In this document: positions 1 through 8,424 of the stretch, piece by piece
Layout of the letters: each line of letters starts with the position of its first letter
How positions within the stretch are numbered: position 1 is the first letter of the stretch
Source of the DNA: Mycolicibacterium litorale
GTDB lineage: Bacteria > Actinomycetota > Actinomycetes > Mycobacteriales > Mycobacteriaceae
DNA length: 64,000 nucleotides
NCBI RefSeq assembly: GCF_010731695.1
Contig: NZ_AP022586.1
Coordinates: 558,001 to 622,000 of the forward strand
Direction: 5' to 3'
The notes under the pieces: generated by a model
The model's input: the letters and a program-made list of their open reading frames with translations, nothing else
What the model was told of the DNA's origin: nothing
Databases searched by the model: none
Program-made: the position numbers and the translations under genes

Positions 1-208
1 GTCAGAGGTCGTCGAGGCGCTCGCGGCGTTCATCGTCGAGGGCATCGACAGGCTCGGTGGCGCCTTGCTGATCCCGGCGATGACGTTGGCTCAGGTGCTG
101 GTCGCGACCAGTGATTCCGTCGTTCTGGGCAGCGAGCTCGACGATGTCGACCTGTACCGGCCGGTCATCGAGATGTACATGTCCGCGATCAAACTGCCCG
201 ACAACTGA
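1..208 (+). CDS. C-terminal fragment of a probable TetR-family regulator
   Basis: The window opens inside this gene. Reading from base 2, an open frame of 68 codons ends at TGA 206-208. The peptide is helical and includes the segments EALAAFIVEGIDRLGG and YRPVIEMYMSAIK, which resemble the ligand-binding C-terminal half of TetR regulators. The DNA-binding domain lies outside the window, so the family call is an inference. The P450 gene starts 26 bases downstream on the same strand, so this could be a local regulator. Confidence 0.45.
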   Translation, partial: SEVVEALAAFIVEGIDRLGGALLIPAMTLAQVLVATSDSVVLGSELDDVDLYRPVIEMYMSAIKLPDN

Positions 209-234
209 AGCGAATATCGGCGAAGGGAGCTCCG

Positions 235-1437
235 GTGACCACCACCGCAGCGGAGGGACTCTATTACGACCCGTGGAATGTCGCCCTCAACGCCGACCCG
301 TATCCGATGCTCGGGCGGATCCGCGAACAGGCGCCGCTCTACTACAACGCCGACCACGACTTCTACGCGCTGAGCCGCTTCGACGACGTGAACCGTGCGC
401 TCGTCGACCATCAGACGTTCAGCTCCGCACGCGGTGCGGTGCTCGAGATCATCCAGTCCGGCATGGAGATTCCGCCCGGCACTCTGGTTTTCGAGGACCC
501 GCCCCTGCACGACATCCACCGCAACCTGTTGTCCCGGGCGTTCACACCGCGCAAGATCAATTCGCTCGAGCCGAAGATCCGGGAGCTCACCGCGCGCTGT
601 CTCGACCCGTTCATCGGCGGGGACCACTTCGACTTCGTCACGCACCTCGGCTCGGTCATGCCGATGCGTGTGGTCGGGATGTTGTTCGGAATACCTGAGG
701 ACTACCAGAAACTCGTCGCCGAGGACGGCGACAAGCACGTCCGGGTCGAGCACGGTCGGTCGATGACGGACAATCCGGAGGGTGCCATCACCGACGGAGA
801 GGTGTTCGCCGAGTTCATCGACTGGCGGCGTAAGCACCCGGCCGACGATTTGACCACCGAACTGCTGAACGCGGAGTTCGAGGACGAGACCGGCACCGTC
901 CGCACGCTGCACCGCGACGAGTTGCTGATGTTCATGAACGTCGTCGCGGTCGCCGGCGCCGAGACGACGACACGCCTGATCGGCTGGTCCGGCAAGCTGT
1001 TGTCCGACCATCCCGAGCAGCGCAGGCGGCTGATAGCCGACAGGGCGCTACTTCCCGGTGCGATCGAGGAGATCCTGCGCTACGAACCGCCGGCGCTGCA
1101 GGCGGCGCGCTATGTCACTCGCGACGTCGACTACCACGGGCGTACGGTGCCCGCGGGATCGGCGATGCTGATGCTCATCGGAGCCGCCAACCGCGACCCA
1201 CGGCGCTTCGGGGAGGATGCCGAGCGCTTCGACATCACCCGTCCGGTCCGCCAGCATCTGACCTTCGGGGTCGGCGCGCACTACTGCCTGGGAAACGCGC
1301 TGGCACGACTCGAAGGCCGAATCGCGTTGGACGAGATTCTCATCCGGTTCCATGACTGGGAAGTCGACATCGACAACGCCGTGATGTCGCCGGCATCGGC
1401 GGTGCGGGGCTGGGACAGCATGCCGGCGCGTCTCTAG
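235..1437 (+). CDS. Cytochrome P450 monooxygenase
   Basis: A 400-residue soluble bacterial class I P450, which would hydroxylate a small hydrophobic substrate with electrons from a ferredoxin. The I-helix oxygen-binding motif AGAETT is at residues 240-245, the ExxR is in EEILR, and the haem-binding loop FGVGAHYCLG has its axial cysteine at residue 351. It starts at GTG 235 behind AGGGAG. No ferredoxin gene is adjacent, so it must use one encoded elsewhere, perhaps one of the four in this window. Its stop codon overlaps that of the convergent membrane-protein gene within the shared bases CTAG (1434-1437). CYP subfamily and substrate are not assignable by eye. Confidence 0.93.
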   Translation: MTTTAAEGLYYDPWNVALNADPYPMLGRIREQAPLYYNADHDFYALSRFDDVNRALVDHQTFSSARGAVLEIIQSGMEIPPGTLVFEDPPLHDIHRNLLSRAFTPRKINSLEPKIRELTARCLDPFIGGDHFDFVTHLGSVMPMRVVGMLFGIPEDYQKLVAEDGDKHVRVEHGRSMTDNPEGAITDGEVFAEFIDWRRKHPADDLTTELLNAEFEDETGTVRTLHRDELLMFMNVVAVAGAETTTRLIGWSGKLLSDHPEQRRRLIADRALLPGAIEEILRYEPPALQAARYVTRDVDYHGRTVPAGSAMLMLIGAANRDPRRFGEDAERFDITRPVRQHLTFGVGAHYCLGNALARLEGRIALDEILIRFHDWEVDIDNAVMSPASAVRGWDSMPARL

Positions 1438-2198
1438 GCGGCTGCGCCCGCCCGCCGCGTCAGGTAGTCGATTTGCAGGTGGATCGCGTAGAGGACCACC
1501 GGGGGCAGCACGACGAACGGGACGTTCTCGGCGATGAACTTGAATCCCAGCCCGAACGCGCCCTGCCCGATGTTCTCGAAACCGGCGCCCACCTCCGCCA
1601 GGAAGTACACCGCGGTGCTGCTCATCAGCACCGCGCATCCGGCGAATGCCACCCACAGGCAGCGGATCCGCGACTCCGTCGGCAGGTCGACCTTGATCAA
1701 CCGCAGCCACATGGTGAACACGATGACGCCGGTGACGACGCCGACCACCTCGAGCGCGAAGATCCACGGGTTCCCGCTGACGTAGCGGGTGTCGGCCAGC
1801 GCGTACTGCCACCACAGCCACTTCCAGCCGGGGTCCGTCGTCGGCGTCCACCATCCCAGCGGGTGCCCGACGAGGAACATCAGCTCGTAGCCGATCTGGC
1901 TGCACGCCGTGTAAGGCAGGTAGAACAGCGTCAGCTCAGCCGCCTTGTCGAGCGTGGTGCGGTTCTCGCCGGGCGCATCCCACAGGAGGATGAGCGGTAC
2001 CAACAGCACCGGGATCCCGAAGAGCAGGTTGGCGATGACGTCGGCAGTGAAGGTCGGTGCGATCCAGCCGAATTGGACGCCGATCGTCATTCCGAGGAAG
2101 ACCGCGCCGGTCAGCAGCCCGACACCGAGGTAGATCCGGCCCCGGTGGGGTGCGACCGGCCGGGCGAAGTTCGGTTCGCGGGTCTGCACCGTCGTCAT
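1434..2198 (-). CDS. Emopamil-binding-protein (EBP/EXPERA)-like membrane protein
   Basis: A 254-residue polytopic membrane protein. Two stretches resemble eukaryotic sterol delta8-delta7 isomerase (EBP): residues 130-155 (WQYALADTRY...FALEVVG, compare WKEYAKGDSRY...CMETITA) and residues 196-240 (AVYFLAEVGAGFENIGQGA...ENVPFVVLP). Of the residues known to matter in human EBP, the two glutamates (Glu105, Glu150) and the asparagine (Asn225) have counterparts. The histidine appears as Gln101, the threonine as Gly153 and the tryptophan as Phe228. The same isomerisation is therefore uncertain. The gene starts at ATG 2198, 4 bases after the aldehyde dehydrogenase stop, so the two are probably co-transcribed. 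The homology rests on remembered sequences, not a search. Confidence 0.65.
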   Translation of the reverse strand: MTTVQTREPNFARPVAPHRGRIYLGVGLLTGAVFLGMTIGVQFGWIAPTFTADVIANLLFGIPVLLVPLILLWDAPGENRTTLDKAAELTLFYLPYTACSQIGYELMFLVGHPLGWWTPTTDPGWKWLWWQYALADTRYVSGNPWIFALEVVGVVTGVIVFTMWLRLIKVDLPTESRIRCLWVAFAGCAVLMSSTAVYFLAEVGAGFENIGQGAFGLGFKFIAENVPFVVLPPVVLYAIHLQIDYLTRRAGAAA

Positions 2199-2202
2199 GT
2201 CC

Positions 2203-3684
2203 TCACGCCCCCTTGCCCTGCGCGGCGGTCGCCGGGTCCTGCTTCGCGGCGACGGAGATCGATTTCGTGTCGGTGTAGCCGTCGATACCCTCCCGGCCGA
2301 GCTCACGGCCGTAGCCGCTGCCCTTCACGCCGCCGAAGGGCGCGAACGGGTCCATGGTGTAGCCCTGGTTGACGCCGAAGGTCCCGGTCCGGATGCGGGC
2401 GGCGACGCCGAGTCCGCGCTCGAGGTCCTCGGTGAACACCGACCCCGCAAGGCCGTAGTCGGAGTCGTTGGCGATCGCCACCGCCTCCTGCTCGTCGGCG
2501 AAGGGGATGACGGTGAGCACCGGACCGAAGATCTCCTCGCGGGCGATGCGCATGTCGTTTTTCGCGTCGGCGAACAGGGTCGGACGCACGTACCACCCCT
2601 TCTCGACTCCGTCGGGCATCTGGGCTCCGCCGGTGACCAGACGGGCGCCTTCGGCACAGCCGGTGGCGATGTAGCCGCGCACCCGCTGCTGCTGGCGCTG
2701 GGCGACCAGCGGGCCGACCTGAGTAGCGCTGTCGGTCGGGTCGCCGACCACCAGGGCGGCCATCTCGGCGGCCAGCGCATCGGTGAACTCGTCGGCCCGG
2801 GCCGCGGGCACCAGGATGCGGGTGAGGGCATTGCAGATCTGTCCGCTGTTGGACAGGCTGGCCGACCGCACGCCGCTCGCCACGGTCGCCGGATCGGCGT
2901 CGTCGAGCACGATGGCGGCGGACTTCCCGCCGAGTTCCAGGCTGACCCGTTTCAGATCGGGGGCGCACGCCGCGGCGACGGCCTTGCCCGCCGTCGTCGA
3001 GCCGGTGAACGAAACCTTGTCCACGCCCGCATGCTTCACCAGATACTCGCCGGCCGAGCCGTCGCCCGGCAGGACGCTCACCACGCCGGGCGGCAGATCC
3101 GACTCCGCGATCATCTCGGCAAGCAGCAACGCGTTGAGCGGTGACTCCGGCGCCGGCTTGAGGATCACGACGCATCCGGCGAGCAGTGCGGGCACCAGCT
3201 TGGTGACGATGAGGAACTGCGGCATGTTCCACGGCACGATCGCGGCGACGACACCGACGGGCTCCCGGCGGATGTGGACGGCGGCGCCGTACCTCCCCGG
3301 CCGCTCCTCGTGGAACGGATACGCCTCGGCCAGATCGCAGAAGGCGGTCATCATCGTCCACGGCAACGCGACCTGGGCGCGCTGCGCGAAGCTGATGGGT
3401 GCCCCGATCTCGGAGGTGATGATCTCGGCCATCTGAGAGCGTCGTTCGCCGTATGCGGCGGCCAGGCGCCGCACCGCGCCGATGCGCTCGGCGGGGTCGA
3501 GCCGCGGCCACGGACCGCCGTCGAACGCCGTCCGTGCGGCAGCGACCGCCGCATCGACGTCCCCGGGGCCTGCGGCGGCGACCTGGGCGATCGGCTCCTC
3601 GGTATGCGGGGCGATCACGTCGATGCGTGGCGCGGTGGTCGGCTCGCACCACACGCCGCCGATGAACAGTTCGTCAGGACGCAC
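2203..3684 (-). CDS. NAD(P)-dependent aldehyde dehydrogenase
   Basis: A 493-residue ALDH-superfamily enzyme oxidising an aldehyde to a carboxylate. Visible hallmarks are PWNMP with the catalytic Asn153, FTGSTTAGK (227-234), LELGGKS with the general base Glu250, and GQICN with the nucleophile Cys284. EEIFGPV and PFGGVKGSGYGRE lie in the C-terminal part. The start is placed at GTG 3684 because a strong GGAAGGAAG ribosome-binding site lies just upstream. The open frame extends to 3822, but that extension is unlike the family N-terminus. The gene is first of a two-gene unit with the EBP-like gene and is divergent from the Rieske oxygenase at 3885. A likely role is oxidising an alcohol-derived aldehyde produced by the neighbouring oxygenases. 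Confidence 0.93.
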   Translation of the reverse strand: MRPDELFIGGVWCEPTTAPRIDVIAPHTEEPIAQVAAAGPGDVDAAVAAARTAFDGGPWPRLDPAERIGAVRRLAAAYGERRSQMAEIITSEIGAPISFAQRAQVALPWTMMTAFCDLAEAYPFHEERPGRYGAAVHIRREPVGVVAAIVPWNMPQFLIVTKLVPALLAGCVVILKPAPESPLNALLLAEMIAESDLPPGVVSVLPGDGSAGEYLVKHAGVDKVSFTGSTTAGKAVAAACAPDLKRVSLELGGKSAAIVLDDADPATVASGVRSASLSNSGQICNALTRILVPAARADEFTDALAAEMAALVVGDPTDSATQVGPLVAQRQQQRVRGYIATGCAEGARLVTGGAQMPDGVEKGWYVRPTLFADAKNDMRIAREEIFGPVLTVIPFADEQEAVAIANDSDYGLAGSVFTEDLERGLGVAARIRTGTFGVNQGYTMDPFAPFGGVKGSGYGRELGREGIDGYTDTKSISVAAKQDPATAAQGKGA

Positions 3685-3722
3685 CTGTTCGACTTCCTTC
3701 CACCGAGACGACCCGGGAATAT

Positions 3723-3732
3723 CAACTACTTG
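3723..3732. promoter_or_regulatory. Possible regulator half-matched site in the ALDH/Rieske divergent promoter
   Basis: CAACTACTTG here differs by one base from the perfect palindrome CAAGTACTTG that is doubled at 7316-7352. It lies in the 200-base divergent region between the ALDH (3684) and Rieske (3885) starts. A short inverted repeat CTGAG-N3-CTCAG is also present at 3814-3826. Single imperfect matches of this length can occur by chance. Confidence 0.25.
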
Positions 3733-3884
3733 CGATTGACCGGATGAGCATATACCGTCGGCCATGCCGACTCTCGCGAAACGACGAAAAGGCAGCTGCG
3801 CCTGATTGTTTGCCTGAGACACTCAGATCGGCGCAGCGCCGAGGCGGGTAGCGCGTCACGAACACCGGTCAACAGGAGACGACA

Positions 3885-5159
3885 ATGGCCCGATTCCCCA
3901 AGCCACCCGAGGGCAGCTGGACCGAGCACTACCCGCATCTGGGCACGGGACCGGTGTCCTACGAGGACTCCATCGACCCACAGTTCTACGAAGTCGAGCG
4001 CAAGGCGGTGTTCAAGCGGGCCTGGCTCAACGTCGGTCGGGTCGAGCAGATCCCCCGCAAGGGCAGCTACTTCACCAAGGAGCTGAAGGTCGTCAACACG
4101 TCGATCATCGTGGTGCGCACGACCTCCGGCGAGGTGAAGGCCTACCACAACATCTGCCGGCACCGGGGCAACAAGCTGGTCTGGAACGACATGCCGCTCG
4201 AGGAGACCAGTGGCGTGTGCAGGCAGTTCACCTGCAAGTACCACGCGTGGCGCTACGACCTCGACGGCAACCTGACGTTCGTGCAGCAGGAAGGCGAGTT
4301 CTTCGATCTGGACAAGAGCCGCTACGGCCTGGTGCCGGTCCACTGCGACGTCTGGGAAGGGTTCATCTTCGTCAACTTCGCCAGCAACACTGAAGCGCCC
4401 GAACAGTCCCTGCGCGACTTCCTCGGCCCGATGATCACCGACCTGGAGGGCTATCCGTTCGACCGGATGACCTCGCGGTTCCACTACAGGTCGGAGGTGA
4501 AGGCGAACTGGAAGCTGTACATGGACGCCTTCCAGGAGTTCTACCACGCGCCGGTACTGCACGCGAACCAGTCGCCGACGGCGTACTCGAAGGCGGCCGC
4601 GGAGGCCGGTTTCGAAGCGCCGCACTATCGGATCGAGGGGCCGCACCGGCTGGTGAGCACCTCGGGCATTCGGGCCTGGGAGATGGCCGACGAGATGCGC
4701 AAGCCCATCGAGGACATCTGTCAGAGCGGGCTTTTCGGGCCATGGGACAAACCGGATCTGGGGGAGATGCCGGTCGGGCTGAACCCCGCCAAGTGCGACC
4801 CGTGGGGCCTGGACTCGTTCCAGCTCTTCCCGAACTTCGTGATGCTCTTCTGGGGGCAGGGCTGGTATCTGACCTACCACTACTGGCCGACGTCGCACAA
4901 CACCCACATCTTCGAGGGCACAGTGTATTTCCCGCAGCCGCGTACGCCGCGTGAACGCATCGCCCAGGAACTGGCCGCCGTGTCGTTCAAGGAGTACGGC
5001 CTGCAGGACGCCAACACTCTGGAGGCGACGCAGACGATGGTCGAGTCGCGAGTGCTCGACAACTTCGTGCTCTGCGATCAGGAGGTGCTCATCCGGCACC
5101 TGCACAAGGAGACGGCCGCCTGGGTCGAGGAATACCAGCGCAAGACGGCGGGGGTGTGA
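3885..5159 (+). CDS. Rieske non-haem iron oxygenase, alpha subunit
   Basis: A 424-residue ring-hydroxylating-type oxygenase. The Rieske [2Fe-2S] ligands are Cys91-x-His93 (CRHRGNK) and Cys117-x2-His120 (CKYHAW). The mononuclear iron site is in DAFQEFYHAPVLH with His221 and His226. The residue three before His221, usually an Asp that relays electrons between the centres, is Glu218, as reported for carnitine monooxygenase CntA. The start ATG 3885 has AGGAG upstream. It overlaps or abuts a small gene (5162) that recurs beside the second Rieske oxygenase at 9208. Electrons probably come from the KshB-type reductase at 7363. The substrate is unknown; the two paralogues share about the first 50 residues closely. 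Confidence 0.92.
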   Translation: MARFPKPPEGSWTEHYPHLGTGPVSYEDSIDPQFYEVERKAVFKRAWLNVGRVEQIPRKGSYFTKELKVVNTSIIVVRTTSGEVKAYHNICRHRGNKLVWNDMPLEETSGVCRQFTCKYHAWRYDLDGNLTFVQQEGEFFDLDKSRYGLVPVHCDVWEGFIFVNFASNTEAPEQSLRDFLGPMITDLEGYPFDRMTSRFHYRSEVKANWKLYMDAFQEFYHAPVLHANQSPTAYSKAAAEAGFEAPHYRIEGPHRLVSTSGIRAWEMADEMRKPIEDICQSGLFGPWDKPDLGEMPVGLNPAKCDPWGLDSFQLFPNFVMLFWGQGWYLTYHYWPTSHNTHIFEGTVYFPQPRTPRERIAQELAAVSFKEYGLQDANTLEATQTMVESRVLDNFVLCDQEVLIRHLHKETAAWVEEYQRKTAGV

Positions 5160-5161
5160 GC

Positions 5162-5530
5162 ATGGCAGGCATCACGACCGCTGGGACCGTGACCGCGGAG
5201 ACCGGGGCGAAACTGCCGCCCGAATTCGCCGACCTCGAGGAGTTCTCCGACTGGTGCCTGGGCTCCGAACCGGAGCGCTACGCCAAGCGGCTCGCCTCCT
5301 CGATGCGGGAGATGCAAGCCTTCTACGACGCGGTCACGGCGCGAGCGGAGGAGGCGATCTCCTACTGTGACAAGTTCCCGCTCGACGACCTGCCCGACGA
5401 TGTTCTGAACCTGATGCATCTGCTGTACTCGATGATCCAGGTGTCGTTCCCGGTCGAGTGCTGGAAACAACCGAAGGTGCCCGACACCGGCGCGACGAGC
5501 CTGGACTGCGACGTCGAGCCCAGGCCGTGA
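5162..5530 (+). CDS. Small conserved partner of the Rieske oxygenase (unknown function)
   Basis: A 122-residue protein starting at ATG 5162; GTG 5156, overlapping the Rieske stop, is an alternative. It is clearly paralogous to the 111-residue product at 10467. Both share a Trp-Cys near the N-terminus, an acidic helix, YCDKFPLDD(L/V)PDD, and LNL(M/L)HL(L/I)YSMI. It is not a recognisable beta subunit, ferredoxin or cupin. Its fixed position directly after each Rieske gene suggests a subunit, chaperone or stability factor for the oxygenase. Its stop overlaps the next gene's start. Confidence 0.8.
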   Translation: MAGITTAGTVTAETGAKLPPEFADLEEFSDWCLGSEPERYAKRLASSMREMQAFYDAVTARAEEAISYCDKFPLDDLPDDVLNLMHLLYSMIQVSFPVECWKQPKVPDTGATSLDCDVEPRP

Positions 5531-6810
5531 CACAACGGGAAACCGGTACGACCACGGTATTGCGCGCGACCCGCTGGGCCGACGTCGAGGCGCAGCAGGT
5601 GCGGTCGCCGGCGGTGATCGTCGTCCGGGGCAACAGGATCGAGTCCGTCAACCCGGCCGAGCTGCCGACGGAGGCGGACCGCGACATCGATCTCGGCGAC
5701 GTCACGCTGCTGCCGGGGCTGATGGACATGGAACTCAACCTGCTCATCGGCGGCCCGGGCGGTCCGGAAGGACTGCCCAGCCCCATGCACGGAGTGCAGG
5801 ACGACCCGGCCTATCGCACGCTGCGGGGGGCAGTGAACGCGCGATCGACGCTGGACGCCGGATTCACCACCGTGCGGAATCTCGGCTTGATGGTCAAGAC
5901 CGGTGGTTACCTGCTCGACGTGGCGCTGCAGCGCGCGATCGATCAGGGCTGGCACGCCGGGCCGCGCATCTATCCGGCCGGTCACGCCGTGACTCCGTAC
6001 GGCGGGCACCTCGACCCGACGGTCTTCCAGCGTCTCGCACCGGGAATCATGCCGTTGAGTGTCGCCGAAGGCATCGCCAACGGCGTGGACGACGTCCGCG
6101 CGTGCGTGCGCTACCAGATCCGGCACGGCGCCAAGCTCATCAAGGTCTCGGCCTCCGGCGGCGTGATGTCGCACAGTACAGCCCCTGGCGCGCAACAGTA
6201 TTCGGACGACGAATTCGCCGCCATCGCCGACGAGGCACACCGGGCGGGGGTTCGGGTGGCCGCCCACGCGGTGGGCGACAGCGCCATCCGAGCCTGCATC
6301 CGGGCGGGCATCGACTGCATCGAGCACGGCTTCCTCGCCACCGACGACACCATCCAGATGATGGTCGACCACGGCACCTTCCTGGTGTCGACGACGTATC
6401 TCACCGAGGCGATGGCGGTCGACCGCATCGCACCCGAACTGCGCAAGAAGGCCGAGGAGGTGTTCCCGCGTGCGCAGGCCATGTTGCCGAAGGCGATCGC
6501 CGCAGGTGTCCGCATCGCCTGCGGCACCGATGCGCCCGCGATCCCGCACGGGCAGAACGCCAAGGAGCTGCGTGCGCTCGTGGCCCGCGGGATGACCCCG
6601 ATGCAGGCCATCCGCGCGGCGACGATCACCAGCGCCGAACTGATCGAGGCCGACGACGAGCTGGGCCGGCTGGCGCCGGGGTACCTCGCCGACATCATCG
6701 CCGTGCCGGGCGACCCCTCCCGGGATATCGAGACCACCCTCGATGTGCGCTTCGTGATGAAGGACGGCGTCGTCCACTCAGGCGTTCAGGATGGCGGTCA
6801 GGAGCGCTAA
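5527..6810 (+). CDS. Amidohydrolase-superfamily protein with a degenerate metal site
   Basis: A 427-residue protein of the imidazolonepropionase/prolidase-like amidohydrolase group, starting at GTG 5527, which overlaps the upstream TGA. Family landmarks include LLPGLMD (63-67), LIKVSASGG, HAVGDSAI, IEHGF and CGTDAP. Where the first metal-binding HxH normally follows PGL(I/M)D, this protein reads MELN (Glu69-Leu-Asn71). The metal centre is therefore altered, or the protein belongs to an atypical subfamily. Co-transcription with the Rieske oxygenase and its partner suggests action on the oxygenase product, for example C-N or C-O hydrolysis. This is inference. Confidence 0.85.
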   Translation: MTQRETGTTTVLRATRWADVEAQQVRSPAVIVVRGNRIESVNPAELPTEADRDIDLGDVTLLPGLMDMELNLLIGGPGGPEGLPSPMHGVQDDPAYRTLRGAVNARSTLDAGFTTVRNLGLMVKTGGYLLDVALQRAIDQGWHAGPRIYPAGHAVTPYGGHLDPTVFQRLAPGIMPLSVAEGIANGVDDVRACVRYQIRHGAKLIKVSASGGVMSHSTAPGAQQYSDDEFAAIADEAHRAGVRVAAHAVGDSAIRACIRAGIDCIEHGFLATDDTIQMMVDHGTFLVSTTYLTEAMAVDRIAPELRKKAEEVFPRAQAMLPKAIAAGVRIACGTDAPAIPHGQNAKELRALVARGMTPMQAIRAATITSAELIEADDELGRLAPGYLADIIAVPGDPSRDIETTLDVRFVMKDGVVHSGVQDGGQER

Positions 6811-6819
6811 CGTCTAGGC

Positions 6820-7296
6820 ATGGAGGCGCGTGACGTGGCTGGTATAGAGCTCACAGACAACATCCTGTGGCTGCTCAAGCAGGCGTTCTACTTCTCGTTG
6901 ACCACCGTGAACGAGGCAGTGAGCGAACATGGCGTGAGCACCGCACAGATCGGCGTGCTGCGTCAGCTGTCCAATGAGCCGGGGTTGTCGGGCGCCGAGC
7001 TCGCCCGGCGGTTGCTGATCAGCCCCCAGGGCGTCCAGCTCGCGCTCACCGCGCTGGAGCGGCGCAATCTCGTTGAGCGCAAGCAGGATCCGCAGCACGG
7101 GCGCATCCTGCAAGCCTTCCTGACCGAGCAGGGCCGTAAGGTCGCCGGCACGGTGGTCCACGATGCGATCGCCGCGCACGAGAGGGTGTTCGGCGTGCTG
7201 AGCAAAGCGGAGCAGAAGACGTTGCGTGAACTGCTCGCGCGGGTGGTCGAACAGGGCACGGGCCACAAACTGCACGACGACCACGTCGAGAGCTGA
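6820..7296 (+). CDS. MarR-family transcriptional regulator
   Basis: A 158-residue winged-helix regulator. The helix-turn-helix runs through LSGAELARRLLISPQGVQLALTALE (57-81, written here from its two helices) and the wing carries D90PQHGR95, the typical DxxxxR. MarR proteins bind DNA as dimers at short palindromes and release on binding aromatic or hydrophobic ligands. The doubled palindrome at 7316-7352, just past this gene and before the reductase, is the obvious candidate operator. The gene is only 9 bases after the amidohydrolase, so it may be the last gene of that operon. Confidence 0.92.
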   Translation: MEARDVAGIELTDNILWLLKQAFYFSLTTVNEAVSEHGVSTAQIGVLRQLSNEPGLSGAELARRLLISPQGVQLALTALERRNLVERKQDPQHGRILQAFLTEQGRKVAGTVVHDAIAAHERVFGVLSKAEQKTLRELLARVVEQGTGHKLHDDHVES

Positions 7297-7315
7297 CGCG
7301 GCGCCGCCCAGGGTG

Positions 7316-7352
7316 TGACAAGTACTTGATATGAATGACAAGTACTTGATAT
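7316..7352. promoter_or_regulatory. Tandem palindromic operator before the reductase gene
   Basis: TGACAAGTACTTGATAT occurs twice without mismatch, at 7316-7332 and 7336-7352, a 20-base period or about two helical turns. Each copy has the perfect 10-base palindrome CAAGTACTTG at its core. The second copy ends 10 bases before ATG 7363, so bound protein would block the promoter or initiation. The adjacent MarR is the likely ligand. The core also matches 9 of the 10 defined positions of the published KstR2 box AnCAAGnnCTTGnT, so a KstR2-like TetR protein is an alternative. Confidence 0.8.
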
Positions 7353-7362
7353 CGTTGCCTCG

Positions 7363-8394
7363 ATGGTCGACGACGGTAGCCCTGACGGATTCGCGCCGCT
7401 GCGTATCAAGCGGGTGGTGCGCGAGACGTCCGACGCCGTGTCCCTGGTGCTCGATGTGCCCGAACACTGTTCGCACCGGTACCGCTACCAGGCCGGGCAG
7501 TTCCTGACCCTGCGTGTCAGTGTCGGCGGACAGTATCTGCGCCGGTGCTATTCGATGTCGTCGGCGCCGATCGAGGACGAACTGCGCATCACCGTCAAGC
7601 GGGATCCCGGCGGTGTGGTCTCCAACTGGATCAACGACAGCGCCACCGAGGGCGACGAGCTGCTCGCTATGCCGCCTGAGGGCAGATTCGTTCTGCGGCA
7701 GGAGGTCTCCGCGTCAGCGGAGCTGATCGCGTTCGCCGGCGGCAGCGGCATCACCCCCATCATGTCGCTCGTGCGGACGGCGCTGGCCGGCACGGCCCGC
7801 CCGGTGCGGCTGTTCTACGCCAACCGTGGCCGCGACTCGGTCATCTTCTCCGAACCGTTGGCCGCCCTGGCCGAGGCGCACGCCGACCGGCTCGTCGTGT
7901 CGCACCATTACGACGAGGACCGCGGCGTGGTCACCGCCGCCGACGTCGAGGCCTTCATCGCCGGAGCCGGTGACGCCGACTACTACATCTGCGGACCCGC
8001 GCCGTTCATGGCGACGGTGGAGAAGGCCCTGCTGACCGCCGGGGTGGCGAAGGAGCGGCTGCACCTCGAGCGGTTCACGGTCGCCGAGGCACCGCCGCCT
8101 GCCGCCGATGCCGGCGAGGCGACCGAAGAGGTCGTGATCGAGCTGGACCGCCGGACGACCACCCAGCCCTACCGCGACGGCGACACGCTGCTGCAGACGG
8201 CCCGCATGGCTGGCCTGCGCGCCCCCTCGTCGTGCGAAACCGGTTCCTGCGGCACGTGTATGGCGCGGGTCGTCGACGGCAGCGCGCGCATGCTCAACAA
8301 CGACGCCCTCGAGGACGACGAAGTCGAGGAGGGCTGGGTGCTGACCTGTCAGGCGCTGCCCACCAGCCGGACCGTCCACGTGGTCTACGAGTAG
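7363..8394 (+). CDS. KshB-type ferredoxin-NAD(P) reductase with C-terminal [2Fe-2S]
   Basis: A 343-residue electron-transfer protein. The N-terminal flavin domain has the FAD motif RCYS (61-64), the central NAD domain has FAGGSGITPIMS, and a C-terminal plant-type [2Fe-2S] domain has Cys291, Cys296, Cys299 and Cys329 (C-x4-C-x2-C-x29-C). This order is that of KshB/HmpX-type reductases, which feed single-component Rieske oxygenases. It sits between two Rieske oxygenase genes (3885 and 9208) and is the natural donor for both. No clear Shine-Dalgarno precedes ATG 7363. Expression is probably controlled by the tandem palindromes immediately upstream. Confidence 0.93.
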   Translation: MVDDGSPDGFAPLRIKRVVRETSDAVSLVLDVPEHCSHRYRYQAGQFLTLRVSVGGQYLRRCYSMSSAPIEDELRITVKRDPGGVVSNWINDSATEGDELLAMPPEGRFVLRQEVSASAELIAFAGGSGITPIMSLVRTALAGTARPVRLFYANRGRDSVIFSEPLAALAEAHADRLVVSHHYDEDRGVVTAADVEAFIAGAGDADYYICGPAPFMATVEKALLTAGVAKERLHLERFTVAEAPPPAADAGEATEEVVIELDRRTTTQPYRDGDTLLQTARMAGLRAPSSCETGSCGTCMARVVDGSARMLNNDALEDDEVEEGWVLTCQALPTSRTVHVVYE

Positions 8395-8424
8395 AAGCGA
8401 GAATCTGATGAACAGGCTTGTCCG

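Noticed and set aside
1434..1437. Convergent P450 and EBP-like genes share the bases CTAG as overlapping stop codons.
   Set aside because: Compact gene ends are common in this genome type; no regulatory meaning can be claimed.
2199..3144. Long open frames opposite the aldehyde dehydrogenase and many other genes.
   Set aside because: They are antisense shadows produced by high GC at third codon positions; their products are Arg/Gly/Ala-rich with no family motifs.
3814..3826. Small inverted repeat CTGAG-N3-CTCAG in the ALDH/Rieske gap.
   Set aside because: Five-base arms are expected by chance at this length; mentioned only within the neighbouring site.
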